In this document: one piece after another, positions 1-6,114 of the stretch
Layout: each line of letters opens with the position of its first letter
Position numbering within the stretch: the stretch's first letter is position 1
NCBI GenBank assembly: GCA_002256465.1
Contig: NQJG01000077.1
Coordinates: 1-7,966 of the forward strand
DNA length: 7,966 nt
Direction: 5' to 3'
Source of the DNA: Methylococcaceae bacterium NSP1-1
Lineage (GTDB): Bacteria > Pseudomonadota > Gammaproteobacteria > Methylococcales > Methylomonadaceae
The notes under the pieces: model-generated
Seen by the model: the letters and a program-made list of their open reading frames with translations, nothing else
Databases searched by the model: none
Told to the model about the DNA's origin: nothing
Translations under genes and position numbers: made by a program

Positions 1-141
1 TCGAAAATTTTGTGCTTTGGGATTGAAAACTTCGCCATATCGGCCACAGGTAATTTTTCTGGCTTGTGGAAAACGTGTAACAATCTCGATAACACGCGGG
101 TGTTGCAAGATATTTTCTTCTATATAAATCGTTTCAATCAT
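1..141 (-). CDS. Spore photoproduct lyase (SplB)-like radical SAM protein, N-terminal 47 residues (partial)
   Basis: Reading leftward from the ATG at 141-139, 47 codons stay open to the window edge. The peptide starts MIETIYIEEN and contains RYGEVFNPKAQNFR. This resembles the start of the SPL/COG1533 radical SAM family (DNA photoproduct-lyase-like proteins found in many non-spore-formers), where a short N-terminal beta segment and a basic RYGE/N..AQNFR stretch precede the radical SAM barrel. The CxxxCxxC iron-sulfur motif that would settle the family should lie beyond the window, so the assignment rests on recall of the N-terminus. No strong Shine-Dalgarno is visible; a GGG lies about 6 bases upstream of the ATG. 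The gene is divergent from proC across a 123-base gap. In gammaproteobacteria its role would be inferred as DNA repair or an unknown radical reaction, not spore biology. Confidence 0.65.
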   Translation of the reverse strand, partial: MIETIYIEENILQHPRVIEIVTRFPQARKITCGRYGEVFNPKAQNFR

Positions 142-204
142 AAGCCCTGTTTATAGCAAAAACAAATACTCCAGCAGCGCATTTTATAGGAAAAGTCTTG
201 TGAT

Positions 205-234
205 TTATTGCACTGCCCTCATATCGGGTAAAAT
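205..234 (+). promoter_or_regulatory. Candidate promoter for proC-yggT
   Basis: A TAAAAT hexamer at 229-234 matches the sigma70 -10 consensus at five of six positions. TTATTG at 205-210 lies 18 bases upstream; the alternative TTGCAC at 208-213 would give a short 15-base spacer. Start of transcription would be near 241, leaving a leader of about 25 bases before proC. The -35 is poor, so this is a by-eye candidate. The opposite strand of the same gap has TATAAA-like boxes (bases 150-155 and 183-188) that could serve the divergent SplB-like gene, but without a convincing -35. Confidence 0.3.
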
Positions 235-264
235 ATCTTTAAACTTCATCAACACAGGGCAAAA

Positions 265-1092
265 ATGAATATACAAAAAATTGGTTTTATCGGCGGCGGC
301 AATATGGCATCAAGCCTGCTTAGTGGATTGATTGCCAGCGGCCATTCTCCACAGCATCTTTGGGTATCTGATATCAACCCGGATACGCTGAAAGCTCTGG
401 CGGAAAATCTTAATGTTAATACTTCAACGAGCAATGATACAGTCATTAATGAGGTTGATGTCGTTGTATTGGCCGTTAAACCGCAAACACTGAGTTCCGT
501 GGCAAAAAGTGCTGCCGCGTTAATCCAGCAAAAAAAATCGCTGGTCGTTTCGATTGCAGCAGGAATTAATCAACACAGCCTGAGCCAATGGTTAGGCGCA
601 GATACCGCTATTGTTCGCTGTATGCCCAACACACCTGCTCTGGTCTTAACCGGGGCTACGGCACTACATGCCAATACAAAGGTAACAGCTGAACAACGCA
701 ACCTTGCAGAAAATATTCTGCGTTCCGTTGGCATTGCACTTTGGGTTAAAGATGAAAGCGAATTAGACGCCGTTACCGCTGTTTCCGGCAGTGGTCCTGC
801 GTATTATTTTCTGCTCATGGAAGCGATGGAAAAAGCCGCTTTAGAATTGGGTTTAAGTGAAGTAACTGCCCGTTTATTAGTTCAACAAACTGCTTTGGGT
901 GCTGCTAAAATAGCGCTGGAATCACCTGAGTCACCCGAACAATTACGCAAGCGGGTCACTTCACCCGGAGGTACAACGCAACGAGCTATAGAAACTTTTG
1001 AGCAAGGCGGGTTTACTGAACTGGTTTCAAAAGCATTACATGCAGCACGAGACCGCTCTATTGAAATGTCCAAACAATCGGAGAATACCTGA
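265..1092 (+). CDS. proC: Pyrroline-5-carboxylate reductase
   Basis: Cytosolic enzyme reducing 1-pyrroline-5-carboxylate to L-proline with NAD(P)H, the last step of proline synthesis. The 275-residue product has the usual family length. An N-terminal Rossmann fold opens with IGFIGGGNMA (residues 6-15, dinucleotide-binding GxGxxM-type loop). AVKPQ and a CMPNTPA segment follow. The C-terminal dimerisation/active-site domain has VSGSGPAYYF at 173-182 and the P5CR signature around RKRVTSPGGTT (SPGGTT at 233-238). The start at 265 places the glycine loop where the family has it; the upstream ribosome site is weak (a GGG at 257-259). The stop overlaps the yggT start by one base (TGATG), so the two are translationally coupled. 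The commonly preceding yggS is not present here; a SplB-like gene is divergent instead. Confidence 0.97.
   Translation: MNIQKIGFIGGGNMASSLLSGLIASGHSPQHLWVSDINPDTLKALAENLNVNTSTSNDTVINEVDVVVLAVKPQTLSSVAKSAAALIQQKKSLVVSIAAGINQHSLSQWLGADTAIVRCMPNTPALVLTGATALHANTKVTAEQRNLAENILRSVGIALWVKDESELDAVTAVSGSGPAYYFLLMEAMEKAALELGLSEVTARLLVQQTALGAAKIALESPESPEQLRKRVTSPGGTTQRAIETFEQGGFTELVSKALHAARDRSIEMSKQSENT
1080..1083 (+). promoter_or_regulatory. Ribosome binding site deciding the yggT start
   Basis: GGAG lies inside the last codons of proC, 8 bases before the ATG at 1092. That spacing is ideal for the start at 1092 and too long for the next in-frame ATG at 1107, so it favours the upstream start and coupling with proC. 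Confidence 0.6.
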
Positions 1093-1667
1093 TGGGCTCT
1101 AGTTACATGACCGACCCGATTATTTTTTTAATCGACACCCTCTTTTCTTTGTATATCCTGGCGGTATTGCTACGCTTTTTATTGCAATGGTGCGGCGCAG
1201 ACTTTTACAACCCTATCTCCCAGTTTCTGGTCAAGGTAACCCATCCTCCCTTAAGAATCCTGCGTCGATTTGTGCCATCTATCGGGAAAATAGATACTTC
1301 GTCACTGATTCTTGTACTCAGCTTGCAAATGCTTGCTGATTTCTCGATATTGATGTTGAAAGGTGTCACTATCAACATCGGCGCACTGACTATTTTATCA
1401 ATTACCCAACTGGTCTCTTTACTGATCAATGTATTTATATTTGCAGTATTCGCCAGGGCCATACTCAGCTGGTTGAATCCGGGAACTTTTAATGCAGCGT
1501 CCTCAATTTTAGCGACCCTGACAGAGCCTTTACTTGATATTTGCCGCAAAGTTATTCCAGATCTGGGCGGCATAGATTTATCACCCCTGGCTGCCCTGTT
1601 ACTGTTGCAACTGGCAAAAATGGTTATTTTGCCGCCACTTCATGAATTAGCCAGTTTAATCGGCTAA
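1092..1667 (+). CDS. yggT: YggT family integral membrane protein
   Basis: A 191-residue inner-membrane protein made of two tandem YGGT domains, the usual gammaproteobacterial architecture. Each repeat has a hydrophobic helix, a LLRFLLQW- or ARAILSWL-type arginine-tryptophan turn, an N..(S)..L...T.P(L)L...R motif and a second helix. The first repeat carries FYNPISQFLVKVTHPPLRIL; the second carries LNPGTFNAASSILATLTEPL and LLDICRKVIPDLGGID. Four membrane segments are expected. The precise function is unknown; the family has been linked to osmotic tolerance and is related to cyanobacterial/plastid YlmG-type proteins. It follows proC with a one-base overlap. The start at 1092 is chosen over 1107 because of the well-placed GGAG. 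No clear terminator follows on this strand. Confidence 0.92.
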   Translation: MGSSYMTDPIIFLIDTLFSLYILAVLLRFLLQWCGADFYNPISQFLVKVTHPPLRILRRFVPSIGKIDTSSLILVLSLQMLADFSILMLKGVTINIGALTILSITQLVSLLINVFIFAVFARAILSWLNPGTFNAASSILATLTEPLLDICRKVIPDLGGIDLSPLAALLLLQLAKMVILPPLHELASLIG

Positions 1668-1719
1668 GCCTGAGCTCGGCAATCGCAGCAAGTGACAAGC
1701 CGATCGTGGTGATGTACAG

Positions 1720-1760
1720 AAGTCTGTCCTGAGCCCTTAGACTTTGCTCAGAACAGGCTT
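1720..1760. repeat. Imperfect palindrome, REP-like
   Basis: Arms at 1720-1734 and 1746-1760 pair over 15 positions with one mismatch and one G-T wobble. The core is CTGTCCTGAGC against GCTCAGAACAG, with an 11-base loop. It lies between the convergent yggT and argB, a typical site for dispersed palindromes. The TCCTGAGC...GCTCAG core resembles a small extragenic palindrome seen in many proteobacterial genomes. It is not followed by a T-run on either strand, so it is not a classical intrinsic terminator, though the hairpin could stabilise the yggT 3' end. Copy number cannot be judged from one window. Confidence 0.45.
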
Positions 1761-1806
1761 GCCAACTTCACCCGCCCGGTAAAGCAAAAAGTTATATATT
1801 TAAGTC

Positions 1807-1829
1807 AAAAAAAGCTCTACATTCCGAAC

Positions 1830-1831
<2 letters not shown>
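1807..1831 (-). terminator. Weak intrinsic terminator after argB
   Basis: On the minus strand AAGTTC (1831-1826) can pair with GAGCTT (1817-1812), six pairs including one G-U, around an 8-base loop. A run of seven T (1813-1807) overlaps and follows the stem. It begins at the argB stop codon. The stem is short and GC-poor, so efficiency is doubtful. Confidence 0.35.
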
Positions 1832-2888
<1,057 letters not shown>

Positions 2889-2922
2889 TTATCAACCCGT
2901 TCTCCTGTATCAGCAAAACAGC

Positions 2923-3308
2923 TTAATGACGACCTGTATGGCCAAAACCACCCTCGCCTCTATCGGTCATTGTGGTAAATTCTGTAACCAGTTTAAAAGC
3001 GACTTGAACCACGGGGATAAACAGTAATTGTGCTATTCTTTCGCCTCAATACCCAAGCCTTGCCCTACCCGAATCTGGCTATTCAAACAAAGTCCGCTAC
3101 GACTTGCAACAACTGCGACTAATCCAGGATCCTGAATATTTACAGCCAATCCTGTTCCAATCAGTTTATTGCCGCCCCCGGAAATCACTATCGATTCCTC
3201 GATACAAGCAACAAGATCCATCCCCGCGGAACCTGTAGTTTTGTATGCAGGTATGCCATATTTCTCAAGCAAAGGATTTACTATTTTGGTTTCAATTAGT
3301 CTTTTCAT
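2923..3308 (-). pseudogene. dut: dUTP diphosphatase, disrupted by an internal deletion and frameshift
   Basis: Dut hydrolyses dUTP to dUMP and PPi, keeping uracil out of DNA and supplying dTMP synthesis. From the ATG at 3308 the frame gives a good N-terminal half: TTGSAGMDL (motif 1, residues 24-32), IGTGLAV, and ASRSGL (motif 2). It ends at a TAG (3035-3033) after only 91 residues. In another frame, starting at the GGC at 3045-3043, the C-terminal end continues: [14 protein letters not shown] (motif 4), then [14 protein letters not shown] (motif 5), stopping at 2925-2923. The piece between GLGI and GERIAQ is missing, namely the (I)DSDYxG motif 3 with the catalytic aspartate and about 20 following residues. 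The total is 386 bases where about 456 are expected, and the loss is not a multiple of three. Neither half can form the active site. Order dut-argB on one strand matches the common gammaproteobacterial arrangement, so this looks like the ancestral locus rather than an insertion. An assembly error at the junction is the main alternative. Confidence 0.88.
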
Positions 3309-3333
3309 CTACTAGGCGCCATTTAAAACTGAC

Positions 3334-3339
3334 ATTATA
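3334..3339 (-). promoter_or_regulatory. Possible -10 box for dut/argB
   Basis: A perfect TATAAT on the minus strand (3339-3334) lies 25 bases before the dut ATG. No good -35 lies 16-18 bases upstream, so the call is weak. If active it may now mainly drive argB through the dead dut. Confidence 0.25.
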
Positions 3340-3403
3340 ACCTACCCCATGTTGAAGGCAGCCACTGTTACGTATATTTAAAACCCTGCAAATCTTTGTA
3401 GCT

Positions 3404-3513
3404 CCGGCTTGGTGAACGTTCACCTCCCCCTTTGTAAAAGGGGGATTTATCAAATAAAATCTCCCCTAACCCCTCTTTTCCAAAGAGGGGGGACTGAACG
3501 CTTACCCGGCTTG
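3404..3513. mobile_element. MITE-like palindromic element (3412-3505) with 8-base flanking direct repeats
   Basis: CCGGCTTG occurs at 3404-3411 and again at 3506-3513, exactly bracketing 94 bases, like a target-site duplication. The ends of the 94 bases are inverted repeats: GTGAACGTTCA... on the left against GTAAGCGTTCA... read inward from the right, 14 of the first 19 positions matching. The left end also contains a perfect 14-base palindrome, GGTGAACGTTCACC (3411-3424). Inside are two strong hairpins: a CCCCCTTT/AAAGGGGG stem (3425-3445, 9 pairs, 3-base loop) and a CCCCTCTTT/AAAGAGGGG stem (3470-3490, 9 pairs, 3-base loop). The centre, GGGGGATTT...AAATCTCCCC, is also nearly self-complementary. 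The whole element can therefore fold as one long hairpin. It has no coding capacity, so any movement would need a transposase in trans. The CCCCTTT...AAAGGGG core resembles a dispersed repeat of many genomes. Confidence 0.5.
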
Positions 3514-3644
3514 TGTTTTTTAAAAAATCATAATGAATGCATACATCAAGCGTAGCTACTGAAAGTAGTGTTTATTTTAGTCGAGCACACGGTTAAAAAC
3601 TGTAATAAGATAGTCCCAGTTTCTACTATGAAAGAGCCCTTACC

Positions 3645-3983
3645 ATGCGTCGTTTTATTCTACTGAGTTTACTTGCCTTCCCGGCATTTGCTGTTGATGA
3701 GCAACCGCCTAAACTAAAAGCTGTGCCCGAAGCCCCAGAGCCGCCTTTGCCGGTGCAAAGCGGAGAGAAAATGGAACCTGATATTACCATTATTCGTAAA
3801 GGTAAAAAGACGATACAGGAATTCCGCAGAGGAGGCAGACTCTATATGATCAAAGTAGTACCGGATATTGGTCCCCCTTATTATTTTATTGATAACGATG
3901 GCGACGGTAAAATGGATGTCCGCCGCGATGACCTGGATAAAGGCAGCAACATCAATATGTGGAAAATATTGGAATGGAAGTAA
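3645..3983 (+). CDS. DUF2782 family exported protein
   Basis: A 112-residue protein with a short signal peptide (RR then ILLSLLAFPAFA, probable cleavage AFA|VDE after residue 16), so it is likely periplasmic. A proline-rich linker (residues 20-37) leads to the compact DUF2782 domain: EPDITIIRKGKKTIQEFRRGGRLYMIKVVP, then GPPYYFIDNDGDGKMDVRRDDLD and a final MWKILEW. The family is proteobacterial and its function is unknown; it is commonly found next to polA or thrB genes. The DNDGDGKMD stretch looks like a calcium-binding EF/dockerin-type loop, but metal binding is only inferred. AGAG lies about 8 bases before the ATG. The stop is 5 bases from the end of the convergent fructosamine-kinase-like gene, so 3' transcripts probably overlap. 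Confidence 0.87.
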   Translation: MRRFILLSLLAFPAFAVDEQPPKLKAVPEAPEPPLPVQSGEKMEPDITIIRKGKKTIQEFRRGGRLYMIKVVPDIGPPYYFIDNDGDGKMDVRRDDLDKGSNINMWKILEWK

Positions 3984-3988
3984 GCTGA

Positions 3989-4870
3989 TCAATGTATCTC
4001 AGACAAAAGCATTGCCATCATGCTTTCAGCCTGTCGCAAATAACCGCCACCAAATAAATTCAGGTGGTTCAAAATATGATACAGATTGTAAAATGTCTTT
4101 CTAACGCCATAGCCGTGATCCAACGGCCAAACAGCCTGATAAGCCGCATAAAAATCCCGACTAAAGCCGCCGAACAACTCCGTCATCGCCAGGTCGGCCT
4201 CCCTGTCACCATAATAACAGGCGGGATCAAAAATAACCGGACGCCCCGGCTTATCAACAGCCGCGTTACCCGCCCATAAATCGCCATGTAATAACGAGGG
4301 TTGCGGCAAGTAATTATCAAACAATGCGGCCATATTGCTGCAAAGACGTTCACCATCAGCTTGCAGCCTACCCCCATAGCCCTTATCTGCCGCCAGTTTC
4401 AATTGAAATCCCAAGCGTTGCTCGCGCCAGAAGCTCTGCCAATCATCGCTTTGATTATTAATTTGTAAAGTGCTACCGATAGTATTATCCCGATGCCAGC
4501 CAAAATACGGCTGCTGTTTCTGATGCATCAGTGCGAGTTGCTGACCCAATAAGCGATCAGAAACTTTATTTGAACAACCAAATTCAAGATGTTCCAGCAC
4601 CAAGAATGAATGCTCGGCTGTTTTCCCGCAAACAATTGGCGCAGGCACACATACCGATTGAGTCTTTGCTATATCCTTCAATCCAGCAAATTCAGCCTCG
4701 AACATAGGCACTAAATCAGCACGGTTTAGCTTAACAAAATAGGACCTATCATCACCTTGCAGCCGAAAGGCGGAATTTATGCAGCCACCTGAAAGCCTGT
4801 GAGCAGACACGACATTAAATGCCCGCCCGGTTGCTGATTCAATCTGATCTGAAATAGTTTGCCAGTTCAT
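3989..4870 (-). CDS. Fructosamine/ketosamine-3-kinase family protein (YniA-like)
   Basis: A 293-residue protein-kinase-fold enzyme of the FN3K family, which phosphorylates sugar amines (fructosamine, ribulosamine) formed by protein glycation so that they detach. The N-lobe has LSGGCINSAF (26-35), the ATP-binding lysine in YFVKLNR (Lys47) and an acidic helix FEAEFAGL (57-64). Further on are FGWHRDNTIGSTLQ (123-136), a family hallmark, and DDWQSFWREQRL. The catalytic loop is LLHGDLWAGN (194-202, Asp197) and the metal-binding segment is FDPACYYGDREADLAM (214-229), followed by ELFGGF. Full length with all key residues. AGGAG (4886-4882) is 11 bases before the ATG. It begins 27 bases after the DUF475 gene ends on the same strand, so the two are probably co-transcribed. 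Substrate is not determined by sequence. Confidence 0.92.
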   Translation of the reverse strand: MNWQTISDQIESATGRAFNVVSAHRLSGGCINSAFRLQGDDRSYFVKLNRADLVPMFEAEFAGLKDIAKTQSVCVPAPIVCGKTAEHSFLVLEHLEFGCSNKVSDRLLGQQLALMHQKQQPYFGWHRDNTIGSTLQINNQSDDWQSFWREQRLGFQLKLAADKGYGGRLQADGERLCSNMAALFDNYLPQPSLLHGDLWAGNAAVDKPGRPVIFDPACYYGDREADLAMTELFGGFSRDFYAAYQAVWPLDHGYGVRKTFYNLYHILNHLNLFGGGYLRQAESMMAMLLSEIH

Positions 4871-4897
4871 AGATAAAAAGGCTCCTAATCATTAAAT

Positions 4898-5905
4898 TTA
4901 TTCAGCATGCTTTCTTCTATAAAGAACAGACGAAAAAACCGACATGCCGATCAATAACGCTCCAACCAGGCCAGTGACCACTTCAGAAATATGATGAGTC
5001 ATGCTGATTAGCATAATAGCCGCCAGTGATCCAATGGCATAATGAGCGCCGTGTTCCAGAAACACATATTCATCCAATGTGCCCTTACGTACCAGATACA
5101 CGGTCAGACTTCGGACAAACATCGCGCCAATTGCCAAGCCCAGCATAATAATCACAACATCTTTGGTAATCGCAAAGGCACCAATAACACCGTCAAATGA
5201 AAACGAAGCATCCAGTACTTCAAGATACAGAAAACTCATAACGCTGCCTCTTTTAATAGCTGCCGAAACTTCTTCGCCTTCTTCTTCATCTTCGAATAAA
5301 GCACCCAGACTATCCACGATGACGAATAACATGACGCCGTAGATACCGGAAACCAGTGCTTTGAAATGAATCGCCTCGGGCAGCCAGTTATGCATAGTTA
5401 ACAACAGTCCTAATGCCAGAATGATTTCAATAGCTTCAAGCTTTCCGAATGTGGACAACTTTTCTTCAATGTATCCCAACCAATGCAATTCCTTATTTTC
5501 GTTAAAAATAAACGAAAAAAAGACCATCAGCAAAAACATACCGCCAAATGCCGCAATTTGCACATGAGAATCGGTTAAATGCATGGAATACGTATCGGGA
5601 TCGTGTAACGCCATGTCTGTTACGCCAAAAAAACCGATACCTGTAGCAGCCGAAACAATGGCAATAGGAAACACCAGCCGCATACCAAATACCGCGATTA
5701 AAATCCCCCAGGTTAAGAAGTATTGTTGCCAGCGCTCATCCATGCGCTTTAGTATGGACGCGTTCACAACGGCGTTATCAAATGATAAACTCACTTCAAG
5801 AACCCCAAGAATAAGGGCGATAAACGCGCCCATTATTCCACCCCAATAAATTGCTACGGCCAGGCAAACCGCTGTAACGATGAAGGAAAGACGAAAATGT
5901 TGCAT
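4898..5905 (-). CDS. DUF475 family, TerC-like integral membrane protein
   Basis: A 335-residue multi-pass inner-membrane protein with about nine hydrophobic segments. Two inverted-repeat-like halves each carry an acidic membrane motif: EVSLSFDNAVVNA (37-49) and EVLDASFSFDGVIGAF (229-244). These E...SFDN/SFDG motifs are the mark of the TerC/DUF475 superfamily, some members of which (such as Alx/TerC-type proteins) export manganese or other divalent metals. For DUF475 itself substrate transport is inferred. A strongly acidic loop, EDEEEGEE (205-212), and two histidine-containing sites (LEHGAHYA at 283-290, MTHHISE at 302-308) are visible. Length is normal for the family. The ATG at 5905 has AGAG about 6 bases upstream. 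It leads a two-gene minus-strand unit with the fructosamine-kinase-like gene and is divergent from the HupE-TonB receptor gene. Confidence 0.9.
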   Translation of the reverse strand: MQHFRLSFIVTAVCLAVAIYWGGIMGAFIALILGVLEVSLSFDNAVVNASILKRMDERWQQYFLTWGILIAVFGMRLVFPIAIVSAATGIGFFGVTDMALHDPDTYSMHLTDSHVQIAAFGGMFLLMVFFSFIFNENKELHWLGYIEEKLSTFGKLEAIEIILALGLLLTMHNWLPEAIHFKALVSGIYGVMLFVIVDSLGALFEDEEEGEEVSAAIKRGSVMSFLYLEVLDASFSFDGVIGAFAITKDVVIIMLGLAIGAMFVRSLTVYLVRKGTLDEYVFLEHGAHYAIGSLAAIMLISMTHHISEVVTGLVGALLIGMSVFSSVLYRRKHAE

Positions 5906-5940
5906 ATAAAACTCTATTAGATGTTGTTTAAATCCGAGTA

Positions 5941-5968
5941 ACTATAAGAGCATTTATATTAAAATCAA
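5941..5968 (-). promoter_or_regulatory. Sigma70-type promoter candidate for the DUF475 gene
   Basis: Minus-strand TTGATT (5968-5963) and TATAGT (5946-5941) are separated by 16 bases. Each matches the consensus at four or more positions. Transcription would start near 5934, about 30 bases before the ATG at 5905. Confidence 0.45.
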
Positions 5969-6003
5969 TATTTTTACCATGCTATATGTAATTGGAGATT
6001 TTT

Positions 6004-6102
6004 ATGAAACTGAAATACTATTACTTTTCATGCAATTTAATTAATGTGTTGGTGAAAAATAACCGTAAAAAATTATCACTATCCAATGCAAATCCGAATT
6101 AA
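6004..6102 (+). CDS. Possible 32-residue leader ORF upstream of the HupE-TonB receptor gene
   Basis: An ATG at 6004 is preceded by GGAG (5994-5997) at 6 bases, a far better ribosome site than that of the large gene downstream. The frame reads MKLKYYYFSCNLINVLVKNN and ends at a TAA (6100-6102), 12 bases before the next ATG. It is in the same frame as the downstream gene. No family is recognised. It has clustered tyrosines near the start, a basic NNRKK patch and no membrane segment. It might couple translation to the downstream gene, act as a regulatory leader, or be chance in AT-rich DNA. I saw no attenuator-like hairpin or recognisable riboswitch in the rest of 5906-6114. Confidence 0.3.
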   Translation: MKLKYYYFSCNLINVLVKNNRKKLSLSNANPN

Positions 6103-6114
6103 CCAAAGAAATTT

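Larger units (their letters stand above)
3309..3644. other. Gene-free region of about 335 bases upstream of dut and of the DUF2782 gene
   Basis: No reading frame here resembles a protein. In many gammaproteobacteria coaBC would precede dut; no CoaBC C-terminus can be read in any minus-strand frame next to the dut start. The region contains a possible -10 for dut, a MITE-like element (3404-3513) and an AT-rich tail. The tail holds a small hairpin, CTACT-gaa-AGTAG at 3556-3568, followed by a T-rich stretch. The plus-strand gene at 3645 must be transcribed from here, but I see no convincing -35/-10 pair for it. Confidence 0.6.

Noticed and set aside
3411..3492. CRISPR-like repeats in the hairpin region
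   Set aside because: There are only two dissimilar hairpins, with no regular repeat-spacer pattern.
3868..4104. Plus-strand ORF overlapping the end of the DUF2782 gene
   Set aside because: It is out of frame with DUF2782 and antisense to the fructosamine-kinase-like gene, both of which have clear family motifs.
5906..6114. Cobalamin or nickel-cobalt riboswitch upstream of the metal-uptake gene
   Set aside because: No conserved riboswitch core is visible and the region is AT-rich with no strong stem.
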